In this document: positions 9,776-19,782 of the stretch, one piece after another
Layout: every line of letters begins with the position of its first letter
Position numbering within the stretch: position 1 is the stretch's first letter
Origin: Komagataella phaffii GS115
Lineage: Eukaryota > Ascomycota > Pichiomycetes > Pichiales > Pichiaceae
Direction of reading: 5' to 3'
Length of the DNA stretch: 64,000 nt
Assembly (NCBI RefSeq): GCF_000027005.1
Contig: NC_012964.1
Coordinates: 558,001 to 622,000, forward strand
Translations under genes and position numbers: made by a program
The notes under the pieces: model-generated
What the model saw: only the letters and a program-made list of their open reading frames with translations
Databases searched by the model: none
What the model was told of the DNA's origin: nothing

Positions 9776-11944
9776 TTAAAGATCTTTCCAGATCAATTTA
9801 TCCACGCATTCCCTCCTGTTTTTGCTTTCCTTGACGAATCCTAATAGGTTCAGTTCCAGTAGACCTTGTAGAAACCAAGATAAGGAAATTTGATCCCACT
9901 CAGATTCATCAATAGATTTCAATTCAAGGACTTCTAATATTGCATCTTTTTCCAACCTCTGTTTGAAAGCGGAGTAGAAGTCGTAGATATTTATTTGTGA
10001 AGATGCTTCCCTGTACAGACCATATAGCTCACTAATCATAGGTCGGATGTTCATCTTTTCAGAGGTGTAATAGCTGTTTTGTAAATGCATTCTGGGATCG
10101 AGTAGGACGCTCTGGACGTTATCCCGGATGTTTGGAGTGAAGACACTAGAAAGATACTTTTCATCACAGTCTACTGTGCATATTTCGGAGAACAGTAGGC
10201 TGTCCTCCCTTAGCGGAACCAATACAGATTCCACGGTGTGAAGAACTTGGCTTACAATGTGTTGGTTTAAAAGACCGAGCTCAATTTTTGCATCTTTGGA
10301 AAGACCTTTGAGAGTATCTAATTCTGGCTGGAAGTAAACACCATCAGGGGTGAATTTTTCCAGAATACTAGTGGGGGCTCCTTGGAAAGTTTCCATGAAT
10401 TTGGAAAACAATTCATTCGAAGCCAAATCGCTTATTTCGGCTACAAAATCGAAGACTTTGAGCGGAGTGGATGTCTCAATGCTTGAAAGCATGGATTTCA
10501 CGAACTTGGACCGCAAAAAGCTTGGATCGGTTAGCATATCATAGTATAGTTCGAATTTTGACTTCATATGAGGACCGTAGTCCATGAATTTCAGTTGTAG
10601 AATAATCAAAAAGTTTAGGCACTGATATAGTTCATGTTGCCATTGCGAGAACTTCTCTAAAGACTGAGGCACCAAGGACAGCAGTTCTTCATCATTATTA
10701 AGTAATTGTTGAACAATCTTTTTTCTTTCGAATTCGGGGATCGAACTATCTTTCATGGTACTTTCAATAAACTGCTTGAAGGAGGGCAGCAGTCTTAGAA
10801 TACGAGCATAGTCAGAGTTTCGTTTAAGATTCTTCACTGACTTTTTCTCCCAAAATATTGTCAAAGGCTGTTGGAAAAAATGCAACATGTAACCATACTT
10901 CAGAATAGATATTGTGGAGTTGATGCTCTGATTCGACTTGATGTTTCTACGATGAATAGTTCGTAGAATATTAGGACCAAAATTCAAACTTCTTCCCCCA
11001 AGAGATCCCGTTACTTTACCGGACACATTCTCAAAGAGCAGCTTATTTAGGATTTGGTCTACCACCAAACTCGAATTATCCAATTCATACTTGAAGCCCT
11101 CTATCATAGCCAAGACTTGTCGGGGCAATTTTTCTTGAAATATAGTTATGGAAGTGGTAATACCTACGATGACTCTGATTTTTATCTTTCTTGTGTATCG
11201 ACTTAGAAGCGTTAGTAACTTGATCAGGGTTCCTACATCAAATAAATCCGCCTGCGATATATTTAGCAGTAGAAATTTCCTGACATCCCAGTTGGATGCT
11301 AGGACATTTAGATCAGTCTTGTTGTAAATTCCCTCACCTGGGCCTTCATCATCGGAGTCCAGATCTGCACCATCATCAAATTCAGTTGAATAATCTGAAT
11401 TAAGTACAATTTTTGTAAGACATGTCTTAAGATTGTCATTTCCATATAGGTTCACTAGTTGCATATTCTTGTCAGATTCCAGATAGCTGTTTAACCTACG
11501 AATTGAGTCGTCAGAGATATTAGGCAGAAAAAACGTAGGTATCTTTGCTGTGTCAATCACACTCGTTATTTGATTTTTTAACGATTGAAATGTCCCACCG
11601 TTTATTACTTTCAATACGTTTTCAATTCTATCTCTTTGGATGCTCCATTGCTTCAGGAACAGTTGATATCTCAAGTTCACATTCTCTAGCGGCTCTTTGC
11701 CATTTAAAAGCCGTTGAAACGGGATAGGTAATGGAATCAAATCTTCATCAATTGTCTCGGTAGGCGGTATGTCTATTCCTTCTCGTTGAAATGATTCAAG
11801 ATCACTTGCACCGTTGGATTCTAAACTGTCTGTAAAACTTTCCGGATGCAAAACATAGGTGGTCTATCGCGTCAGCAATACAATCTGGGATCCTACAAGG
11901 AACAAAAAACATACCTTCTGACTACTCAATGGTATCGATTTCAT
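9776..11944 (-). CDS. ORC3: Origin recognition complex subunit 3, spliced (exon 2 9776-11863, exon 1 11915-11944)
   Basis: The long frame (9776-11863) has no ATG near its 5' end. It is preceded by an in-frame TAG that coincides with a 3' splice site. A first exon of ten codons (ATG at 11944) ends at a GTATGT donor, and a 51-nt intron rejoins the frame in phase 0, giving about 705 residues. Orc3 likeness is seen in the N-terminal IPFQRLLNGKE segment, the central ILKYGYMLHFFQQPL helix, the NIYDFYSAFKQ stretch and the C-terminal winged-helix end. It is known as the core ORC subunit that binds origin DNA with Orc1, 2, 4, 5 and 6 in the nucleus. The identity is firm; the exon model is an inference from the sequence. 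Confidence 0.88.
11864..11914 (-). other. Predicted 51-nt ORC3 intron
   Basis: On the minus strand the donor is GTATGT (reading from 11914), a branch-like GCTGAC lies close to the end, and the acceptor is GATAG at 11864. Removing it fuses ATG-initiated exon 1 (MKSIPLSSQK) in phase 0 to exon 2, and it eliminates the in-frame TAG that otherwise leaves ORC3 without an ATG. No transcript was available to test it. Confidence 0.8.
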
Positions 11945-12081
11945 AGGCTAGGCCGATCCTTTTTAAGGGGGACTTGGTGTGAACTAGTCTCTGATTTCTC
12001 AAAGGAAGCGAAAGGATGTACTTACATAATCAATTGTGTTTCTAAGCTTTTGTCTATTTGGATATGTATTCGGGTACTTTC

Positions 12082-14415
12082 TTACAATGCCGCACGTTTG
12101 GGATGTTCATTAGAACCTAAGCTGTCTTGGTACTCATGTGGGCTAGCCTCTCTTTGAGATGTGTCCTCAAACATCAATTCTGCATCGGAATCCAAGGTGA
12201 ATTGACTATTGGCTTCTTGATCTTCTTCAGTATCAAAGTCGTCATCGGCTGGGATGAGATCAAACTCGTATTCATCTCTTCGATTTCTTCTCTGTCTTCT
12301 CTCTAGCTTGTTCCTATTTGTGAACAGAAAAATGATACAGATCAAAAATCCAAGCCCGAGAAGGAAAGCTAAATATTCAGTAATATGAGAGGAGTTAGAA
12401 TGCTTGTAGGAGCCCTCCTCATTCTCAAAATCTTCATCACCGGTTGTAGAAGTCTCTTTTACATCCGTTTCCGTGGCTGAAGCCTCTGAAACAGAGGAAG
12501 ACGAAAAAGTGGCTTCTGTAGATGAGGTGTCCACTGTCGTGGAAGTAGATGAAGATGGAGGGTTGACTAATATTTCGTCATATTTCTTAGTTAAAGAGAA
12601 TTTTTCAGCCTTTTCAGGGTCTTGACTTTCTCCAAAGAATTTTATTTGCCAGGAGTTAAGCACCACAGAATTTCCTTCTTTGTTAGTGATTTTCAATATC
12701 CACTCTCCTAACCCGTCTTCACCCCAATGAGCTACTGACATGAACGTCCAATTTGGAAATCCTTCCTTATCCTTGTCCATTCTTCGATAGGGAGCCAATT
12801 CACTGACAACACCTGAAGGGGAGATCAACTCAACAAGAACTTTACCTCTTTCCGCCGCCTTTATATCTACAGTAACCGTAACATGCTCAATTTTTTCAAA
12901 GTTCATTAGATCTTTGGCCTCCTGGGTCAATTCATACTTGGATGTCAGCACACCGTTAGCTTCGGAAGTATTCAAGCTTTCGTGAACCTCAGTGCCATAA
13001 ATCCAGCTTTGTGGTTTGAGATACGGGAAGTCTGGAGATCTTGCTAGATTGACCAGTGCATATGCATCGATCTTGCCATATCCGTATTTATGAGAATACA
13101 TCTTACCGATAGCAGTCTTCTGCCAGCCAGGCTCCTGTTCGTTAACAGGAACGGCTGTTAAAACAGTCAGCCATTGAATATCTCGCCAAGTCAGGTCCGG
13201 ATTAGCCTGATAAACCAAAGAATAAAGACCAGCCGCTAAAGGTGCAGCAGCGGATGTTCCTCCATGGGTATCAGAACATTTATCGTTGATGTCGGTTGTG
13301 TGTATGTGCTCACCCGATCCAGAACTGTATGTGACAGTCATCACAGCAGAGCAAGCCTCAGCGTATGGTGGATGAAGCCCTTTAATATCAATTGCCCCAA
13401 CTGTTATGGAATAAATGCTATTGGTGTACCCGTCAAAATTGCAGTTATCACCAGAAGATGCTCCGTTTCCACTGGCGAATACATACAGCGCACCTTTACC
13501 CTTTCTTCCATCCTGAACTCCTTTAAGCATGGCTTCTTTGACTAACGAGCTGGGACCTTGCATTGTGATTCCATTGTCTGCTGGCCCCCATGAACATGAA
13601 TAAATGTCGTTGACATCAAGACCGTAGATTAAGGAGAGAGCTTCATCCTCTGGTGTGATTTTATCACTAAGAATCCTGATGCCAGAAACCTTTGAATCAT
13701 ATGCCACACCAACTCCACAGTATTTATTTCCCTTCTTAGCTGCAATCTCCGCTGCACATCTGGTTCCGTGGTGATCGTCTCTAAGTCTTGGTTTGGGTAG
13801 TCTAGTGTTGGCATTGAAATCCCAAGATCCTTCCTCACAAAAAGATTCTTTGAGATCTTTACTGTCCATATCTAGTCCGTCATCAACTATGGCGGTCACT
13901 ACACCTTTTCCAGTGATACCATCGTACCAAACTTGCGACACGTTCACGTCGTGTCCTGGGTAACGAGGATTAAATAGATGCCACTGTTTAGCAAATAAAG
14001 GGTCATCAATGTCAAAATCCTTCGCTATTTGTTCTCTTAATTCCTCTGACTTGTCCATCACAACAGGAGCTCGTTTATGCAAATAATGAGAGGGCCTTAG
14101 CATGTGAACCTCGTCCACATTGTGGGAAATCAGTTCGGAGTGAAGATTGGCGTTGTCTCGCGTCAAAAGAGTCTTCACTTTAAAGTTCTCTAACTGAAAC
14201 TCTTCGTTCTTACTGTGTGAAAAAACATGGTAGTCATCCAAACCGTTGATCTGTCTTTCATACCTGAACTTATCTTGGAACGTTTCTAGAAACGTTGGAA
14301 GCCAGGATTTATCCAGCTTGAGAGCAAAGATCTCTCTCTCGGAAGTCTCCAAAGCCTCCGTAGACCTAAGACCAATTAAGATCCAGCATGCTAAGCGAAG
14401 TGCTGGCAAATACAT
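12082..14415 (-). CDS. KEX2: Kexin, Golgi proprotein convertase
   Basis: 777 residues: a signal peptide (about 1-20), then a prodomain ending at the autoprocessing Lys-Arg (114-115). The subtilisin-like domain has catalytic Asp178 (AIVDDG), His216 (HHGTRC), oxyanion Asn317 (ASGNG) and Ser388 (GGTSAA). A P-domain (about 470-610), a Ser/Thr-rich stalk, one membrane span near 690 and an acidic cytosolic tail follow. The tail contains YEFDLI, a likely Tyr-based TGN retrieval signal. It cleaves after Lys-Arg and Arg-Arg in secretory precursors in the late Golgi. All catalytic residues are present. The start is the only plausible ATG. It is divergent from NAR1. Confidence 0.98.
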   Translation of the reverse strand: MYLPALRLACWILIGLRSTEALETSEREIFALKLDKSWLPTFLETFQDKFRYERQINGLDDYHVFSHSKNEEFQLENFKVKTLLTRDNANLHSELISHNVDEVHMLRPSHYLHKRAPVVMDKSEELREQIAKDFDIDDPLFAKQWHLFNPRYPGHDVNVSQVWYDGITGKGVVTAIVDDGLDMDSKDLKESFCEEGSWDFNANTRLPKPRLRDDHHGTRCAAEIAAKKGNKYCGVGVAYDSKVSGIRILSDKITPEDEALSLIYGLDVNDIYSCSWGPADNGITMQGPSSLVKEAMLKGVQDGRKGKGALYVFASGNGASSGDNCNFDGYTNSIYSITVGAIDIKGLHPPYAEACSAVMTVTYSSGSGEHIHTTDINDKCSDTHGGTSAAAPLAAGLYSLVYQANPDLTWRDIQWLTVLTAVPVNEQEPGWQKTAIGKMYSHKYGYGKIDAYALVNLARSPDFPYLKPQSWIYGTEVHESLNTSEANGVLTSKYELTQEAKDLMNFEKIEHVTVTVDIKAAERGKVLVELISPSGVVSELAPYRRMDKDKEGFPNWTFMSVAHWGEDGLGEWILKITNKEGNSVVLNSWQIKFFGESQDPEKAEKFSLTKKYDEILVNPPSSSTSTTVDTSSTEATFSSSSVSEASATETDVKETSTTGDEDFENEEGSYKHSNSSHITEYLAFLLGLGFLICIIFLFTNRNKLERRQRRNRRDEYEFDLIPADDDFDTEEDQEANSQFTLDSDAELMFEDTSQREASPHEYQDSLGSNEHPKRAAL

Positions 14416-14843
14416 CCGTGAGAGTATTAAGTTTCAGGTGTACCGAATACAGGTAATGTAAATCACTTAAGGATGAGCCATTCGAGCGATGTTTGATTAG
14501 GTAATCACTAAAACTTCATTTCAAGGTGTGTAAGACGTGTTATTAGGGTTGAGAGGATTATGGTGGGCAAACATAACTAGTTCTTGTGTCCGAATGACTG
14601 TTAAAAGAACACTGTGGCATTGCAACTATTCAAGGAGAAAATCATTTTCCCGGATTGGCTCTAGCATCAAGTTATCGTAGACTACGTAGTCATTACATAA
14701 TCTTTTTTATCTGCCAAGCGTGAGCGACTGATTTGTAATCTTGGTCACTTGCTAGAAAAAAAAATAAAATATATTTCCTCTGATAAGACATTTACTCAAG
14801 ACAAAACTGTGTGATTTACTCGGACGCTACTCTTATTCTCATA
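14416..14843. promoter_or_regulatory. Divergent KEX2/NAR1 promoter
   Basis: This 428-bp gap serves both genes. It contains a perfect 12-bp palindrome, GACTACGTAGTC, at 14680-14691. A poly-A tract with an AAATATATTT-like stretch (14755-14775) lies about 70-90 bp before the NAR1 ATG. No RNA gene is seen. Confidence 0.4.
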
Positions 14844-16355
14844 ATGAGTGCTATTTTGAGAGCAGATGACTTGAATGACTTCATCATGCCTGGTGTCGCT
14901 TGCATAAAACCTGTTGAAAGCGGCAAGAAAGGAAGTGGGGAAGACTTAGAGATTCAGATAGATTCTGAAGGAAATGCTTTGGAAGTGACGAAAGAGGGCC
15001 ACGAGAGGAAACTGGACAAGGCACAAATTTCACTAAGTGACTGTCTAGCGTGTTCTGGTTGTATAACCTCAGCGGAAGAGGTGTTGATAGCCCAACATTC
15101 TCACAAGGAACTACTCAATGCATTGGAAACTGATGGCAATCGCAAAGTCTTTGTGGCAAGCATATCTCATCAAACGAGAGCATCTCTAGCATCTGCGTTT
15201 GACGTACAAATTGAGGCTATGGATAAGGTTTTGATTTACTTACTCAAGAACGTCATGAAGTTCAAGTATGTCATAGGCACAGAAACCGGAAGGCGACTAT
15301 CCCATATATTCACAACGTTAGACCTTCAAAATAGGTCACCTCACTCAGAAAAACCTTTGATAAACAGCACTTGTCCTGGATGGGTACTATATGCGGAGAA
15401 AACTCATCCGTTTATACTTCCAAGAATATCTACCATCAAATCTACTCAACAAATCACGGGTCATTTACTCAAGAACATAGTTTCAAAAGATCTAGGGATT
15501 GAAAAAAGTCAAATATACCATTTATCCGTCATGCCTTGTTTTGACAAGAAGTTGGAAGCGGCAAGAGATTCTGATGTTCCTGATGTTGATTGCGTCATTA
15601 CTGCAAGGGAACTAGTGCAAGTGATTGAAGAACTGAACATTGATTTACAAACTATTTTAAAAGAAAGTGTATTAGACAATACCGATATTTATTCTGTATA
15701 TAGGAGCTCAAGTCCTCCCGGCTGGTACCAACCAGAACAATCATGGCTTAATAACAAAGGATCCGCCTCAGGTGGATATGCCATGCAATATCTACTAGAC
15801 GTTCAGCAGAGACACGCTGATTCTGAAATTATAACAATAGAGGGAAGAAATTCAGATATTTATGAGCATCGATTAGTTTTACGAGACGGCCAAGTAGTAG
15901 CGTCAAGTGCGGTAGTCAATGGGTTCAGAAATATTCAAAACCTGATAAGAAAGCTTAAACCAAACCATAAAGCCACGGGAGGAGGAATTAGTGCAAGAAG
16001 AAGAAGCAGAAAGCTGAAAGAAGACCAGACTGGGGATCAAGGCCAGTCGAATGCGGTGGTAGATCCTTCCAAATGTGACTACGTTGAAATCATGGCGTGT
16101 CCTGGGGGGTGTATCAATGGAGGGGGACAGATTGCGGCCCCTGCTGACCAGAATTCGAAAGACTGGATTAATAAAGCCACAACTAAGTACTATAACGTTC
16201 CAGACACTGAATACTCTGACATCCAACTTTACGATTGGGTGAAACAAACAGTTTTATCGTACGACATCGAAATGGATAGACTTATCCATACCACATTCAA
16301 GCAGATTGAACGACCCACAGATACCACTTCCATAGCCCTCGGATCGACTTGGTGA
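14844..16355 (+). CDS. NAR1: Cytosolic iron-sulfur assembly factor Nar1 (hydrogenase-like)
   Basis: 503 residues from the ATG at 14844; the frame is open a little further upstream but only with a GTG. It resembles iron-only hydrogenases. The N-terminal cluster ligands are Cys20 and the Cys67/Cys70/Cys73 group (SDCLACSGC). H-cluster-type cysteines appear in NSTCPGW, VMPCFDKK and MACPGGCINGGGQ. A basic RRRSRK insert lies just before the last motif. Nar1 is an essential CIA component that passes Fe-S clusters to nuclear and cytosolic apoproteins with Cia1, Cia2 and Met18; it is not a working hydrogenase. All eight expected cysteines appear to be present. Confidence 0.96.
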   Translation: MSAILRADDLNDFIMPGVACIKPVESGKKGSGEDLEIQIDSEGNALEVTKEGHERKLDKAQISLSDCLACSGCITSAEEVLIAQHSHKELLNALETDGNRKVFVASISHQTRASLASAFDVQIEAMDKVLIYLLKNVMKFKYVIGTETGRRLSHIFTTLDLQNRSPHSEKPLINSTCPGWVLYAEKTHPFILPRISTIKSTQQITGHLLKNIVSKDLGIEKSQIYHLSVMPCFDKKLEAARDSDVPDVDCVITARELVQVIEELNIDLQTILKESVLDNTDIYSVYRSSSPPGWYQPEQSWLNNKGSASGGYAMQYLLDVQQRHADSEIITIEGRNSDIYEHRLVLRDGQVVASSAVVNGFRNIQNLIRKLKPNHKATGGGISARRRSRKLKEDQTGDQGQSNAVVDPSKCDYVEIMACPGGCINGGGQIAAPADQNSKDWINKATTKYYNVPDTEYSDIQLYDWVKQTVLSYDIEMDRLIHTTFKQIERPTDTTSIALGSTW

Positions 16356-16658
16356 ACAACTTTTCAATCCTTAATTATATTTATCAAGCACGTGTTCTCG
16401 GTTTCAAACAGAGTATGTTATCAAACGTAAAGCTGGGGTCATGTGGTACCTTATCTCTTAAAAAGTTCGCAGTAGAGTGCGAAAAGTCAAGATCTTAGAT
16501 AGGGGCATAACGGTCAAAAACGGTTATGTCAACCTAAACATCCTCGCAGTTAGGTTTCGTAGGTACGGTTTGAATCGTAGAGTATGAATACAACATAATC
16601 ATCCTTAAGCTGAGATGTCAAAACACTCTTAAGATTTTGCATTCTAACTTTGTCCAAA
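16356..16658. other. NAR1 downstream gap with short inverted repeats and a CACGTG
   Basis: This 303-bp gap holds CACGTG at 16389-16394. It also has a small hairpin (TTCGCA/TGCGAA arms, 16466-16483) and a second inverted repeat (CATAAC/GTTATG arms, 16506-16528). No convincing tRNA or snoRNA boxes were found. A GTATGT at 16413 has no upstream ATG to make an exon for the next gene. Confidence 0.35.
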
Positions 16659-16865
16659 ATGAGCCGTCGCTTTTATCGTAAATTTGATCGAAAACTGAAA
16701 TTACGACGTAGCTGGGCCCATACTGAAATTTCACAATGGAACGGCAAAACGCACCTTGGACCTGCACTGATAGGAGGCAGATCTAGTAGAAAGCAAGTGG
16801 ATCCAGATTTGTTTGAGAAGCTTAATGTCATTCTAGAAAACAGAAAGCAAAAAAGATCAGTCTAA
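16659..16865 (+). CDS. Small basic protein of unknown function (68 aa)
   Basis: 68 codons from the ATG at 16659. It is very basic, with an Arg/Lys-rich N-terminus (RRFYRKFDRKLKLRR), a central Trp/Gly segment and a Lys/Arg-rich C-terminus. I do not recognise it. The composition would suit a mitochondrial or ribosome-associated peptide, but that is only a guess. It stands alone between NAR1 and the amine oxidase in the same orientation. The ATG sits inside a context (TTCTAAC, then ATGAG) that also looks like a branch site and acceptor, so it could be a 3' exon. I could not find a matching first exon. Confidence 0.45.
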   Translation: MSRRFYRKFDRKLKLRRSWAHTEISQWNGKTHLGPALIGGRSSRKQVDPDLFEKLNVILENRKQKRSV

Positions 16866-17421
16866 AATGAGTGAAGAGGAAACGTCACAATAATGGGTTT
16901 ATAAATAGTAGAGTCAACCATCTTAACCTGCTATTCGAAGGCAGCTGTTTACACTTTCCCGATAGTGAAAGAAGCATTTTTCGCTAGCCCCGGTTACTGT
17001 GGGTCGGCAAAAAAAGTGTTTCTCTTTTCCCAAAACAGGCAGAAAATAAGACTTTTCCTTGACAGATAAGAATTTTGCATCGGTTTCAATAAGGAACTGA
17101 TAAATGGCCGTTTACTATTGGTTTGATAGGTAGGTATATGCGAATTTAAGCAATTCAGGAGATATGCATGCAATACGCGCATATTATCATGTATGAGACC
17201 AGAAAGTTAGCAGAATATTGTTCTAATTTGCCGAGGACGTTGCATTCAGTAAGCATTCTTCTAGACTACCTACCTTAGATAGCTGAAATTCAAGCTACTG
17301 GATTATTGCTGTTATCAATTCAGGTGTCGTTGAATTCCAATATAAAAGACAGGAATCTTTCTCTGTATTTTTCATTGAATCCTCACCCCGTCAAGATCCA
17401 ATTCTTTTGAGCAAAAAGAGT
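16866..17421 (+). promoter_or_regulatory. Promoter of the copper amine oxidase gene
   Basis: This 556-bp region has a TATAAAAG box at 17341-17348, 74 bp before the amine oxidase ATG. A second TATAAATA is at 16900-16907, just after the small ORF. The layout fits a regulated, TATA-dependent gene; amine oxidases of methylotrophic yeasts are induced when amines are the nitrogen source. No other gene is seen. Confidence 0.55.
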
Positions 17422-19782
17422 ATGAAATTCGGCAATCTTTTGAGTTTCACCACTTTGGTGGGTTTGGCAGTTGCTGTACCAGACTTTTATGATAAACGTG
17501 AAGCTGTCAGTACCAAAGAAGCTGCTTTGTTGAGAAGAGGGGCTTCCCAATGCAAAACCAATGAGAACGTTAACATTGAAGCTCCAAAACCCAACATTTG
17601 GGACTCTTTGTCAAACGATGAGCTTAATCAGGTTGTAGATTTGCTGAATGAAACTTACAACTTGACTGAAATTATGGACGCTGATTTCTACTCCAACTAT
17701 GTGTTGACCATTGAGACATTGAGACCAAACAAGTCTGATGCTTTGGTCTTCCTTGATGAAGACGGAGACATCCCAGACAGAAACGCCAAAACCCTGGTTT
17801 ACTTTGGTGAGGGAGAAGAAGGCTACTTTCAAGAGCTTAAAGTGGGACCATTACCAGTAAGTGAAAATACTACCATCGAGCCTCTTTCCTTTTATAACAC
17901 CAACAACAAGTCCACACTTCCATTCAAGTACGGATTCGGAGACAGTGTTCTGAACACTGCCAAAAATCAGTTCATAACCGACAATCTTAATACCACGGTT
18001 CTGAGAGACGTGATCGTTGATTTGATTGGTGTCACCTTTGAGGAAATTACATGCTGGGCCACTGATCCTCAAATCTTTGATCCAGCCACTGAAACCACCG
18101 TTGCTTACGGTACGTGCTACATCTTAACTCCAAACGACGCGGAGGATTTGGTGCCAATTGGTTTTTTCTACAAGTTCGACATGACTGGAAGAGACGTGTC
18201 TCAGTGGAAGATGTTGGAGTTCATCTACAATAATAAAGTCTATACCTCTGAGGAAGAGCTCTACGAAGCCACTCAAAAGGACGACTTTGTAAGATTGCCA
18301 AAAATTAATGTTGATGACCTCTCTTGGACTGTTATCCAAAGAAATAGCTCTTCTCCTGTCAGACACTTGGATGACAGAAGAGCTCCTCAATTGGTTGAAA
18401 CTCAAGGCCGTAGATGGGCATTCGATGCTGACGAGGAGTATTTCACCTGGATGGATTGGGGATTCTACACTGCTTGGAGCCGAGACACCGGTATAAGTTT
18501 CTTCGATATAACCTTTAAAGGTGAGAGAATTATTTATGAATTGTCTTTGCAAGAGCTGATAGCTGAGTATGGTTCAGACGATCCTAACAACCAGAACACT
18601 TTCTATTCTGATATTTCGTATGGTGTCGGAAATAGATTTAGCATGGTTCCTGGTTACGATTGCCCAACCACTGCTGAATACTTCACCACTGACTACTACG
18701 AAAACAACCACCATTATAACCGCTCGCTTAGTTACTGTGTCTTTGAAAACATGGAGGACTACCCATTGCTGCGTCACACTGGTGGAACTTATTCTACTGT
18801 TACTCAAAACCCAACTTTGAACGTAAGATTCGTTGCTACCATTGGAAACTACGATTACAACTTCTTGTACAAATTCTTCTTGGACGGTACACTTGAGGTC
18901 TCTGTTCGTGCCGCTGGTTACATTCAAGCTGGTTACTGGAACGACCAAACCAGTAGTGACTTTGGTCTCAAAGTCCACGATGTCCTGTCAGGTTCTTTCC
19001 ATGATCATATGCTGAACTATAAGGTCGACTTGGACATCGCCGGTACCAAGAATCGTGCAACCCAATATGTCATGAAGAATGTCGACGTTGAATATCCATG
19101 GGCCCCAGGTGTTGTCTACAACACCAAGAAAATTGCCAGAGAAGTAATAGAGAAAGAGGACTTTAACGGTATAAACTGGCCCGAAAACGGACAGGGTCTA
19201 CTACTGATTGAATCTGCTGAGGAGACAAACAGCTTTGGAAATCCAAGAGCTTACAACATCATGCCAGGTGGAGGAGCTGTTCACAGAATTGTCAAGAATT
19301 CTCGTCTTGCCCCTGAAACTGAAAACTGGGCTCGTTCCAACTTATTCTTGACCAAGCAAAAAGATTCTGAATTGAGATCATCTACCGCTTTGAACTCCAA
19401 TGCTTTGTATGATCCACCTGTGAACTTTAATGCTTTCCTTGACGATGAGAGCTTGGATGGTGAAGACATCGTCGCTTGGGTCAATGTTGGTCTGCACCAT
19501 TTGCCAAACTCTAACGACTTGCCAAATACCATTTACTCGACTGCTCATGCTTCCTTCATGTTGACCCCATTCAATTACTTTGACAGTGAGAATTCAAGAG
19601 ACACCACGCAACAAGTTTACTATGAGTATGACGCTGATACCAAGGAATCTACTTGGGAGTTCTATGGTAATGACTGGAGCTCCTGTGACCTTGAGATCCA
19701 GGAACCAAATTTCGACGATTTCACCTACGGGGAAGAGACTCGTATCAACAAAAAGACAACCAACGCTTACGAAATTTACTAA
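17422..19782 (+). CDS. Secreted copper amine oxidase (lysyl-oxidase-like, PPLO type)
   Basis: 786 residues from the ATG at 17422. A signal peptide (about 1-19) is followed by a Lys-Arg/Arg-Arg-rich short pro-region. The topaquinone precursor is Tyr477 in GNYDYN. Copper ligands are His527 and His529 (SFHDHM) and His693 (GLHHLP). Many N-x-S/T sites occur, as expected for a secreted glycoprotein. The enzyme oxidises primary amines, including peptidyl lysine in the P. pastoris enzyme, to aldehydes, releasing H2O2 and NH3. Codon use is strongly biased towards favoured codons (TTG, AAG, CCA, GCT), which suggests high expression. All catalytic residues are intact. Confidence 0.93.
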   Translation: MKFGNLLSFTTLVGLAVAVPDFYDKREAVSTKEAALLRRGASQCKTNENVNIEAPKPNIWDSLSNDELNQVVDLLNETYNLTEIMDADFYSNYVLTIETLRPNKSDALVFLDEDGDIPDRNAKTLVYFGEGEEGYFQELKVGPLPVSENTTIEPLSFYNTNNKSTLPFKYGFGDSVLNTAKNQFITDNLNTTVLRDVIVDLIGVTFEEITCWATDPQIFDPATETTVAYGTCYILTPNDAEDLVPIGFFYKFDMTGRDVSQWKMLEFIYNNKVYTSEEELYEATQKDDFVRLPKINVDDLSWTVIQRNSSSPVRHLDDRRAPQLVETQGRRWAFDADEEYFTWMDWGFYTAWSRDTGISFFDITFKGERIIYELSLQELIAEYGSDDPNNQNTFYSDISYGVGNRFSMVPGYDCPTTAEYFTTDYYENNHHYNRSLSYCVFENMEDYPLLRHTGGTYSTVTQNPTLNVRFVATIGNYDYNFLYKFFLDGTLEVSVRAAGYIQAGYWNDQTSSDFGLKVHDVLSGSFHDHMLNYKVDLDIAGTKNRATQYVMKNVDVEYPWAPGVVYNTKKIAREVIEKEDFNGINWPENGQGLLLIESAEETNSFGNPRAYNIMPGGGAVHRIVKNSRLAPETENWARSNLFLTKQKDSELRSSTALNSNALYDPPVNFNAFLDDESLDGEDIVAWVNVGLHHLPNSNDLPNTIYSTAHASFMLTPFNYFDSENSRDTTQQVYYEYDADTKESTWEFYGNDWSSCDLEIQEPNFDDFTYGEETRINKKTTNAYEIY

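Noticed and set aside
16413..16661. Intron joining GTATGT at 16413 to the acceptor-like site at 16658-16663
   Set aside because: No ATG-started exon precedes the donor; all nearby ATG frames close within a few codons.
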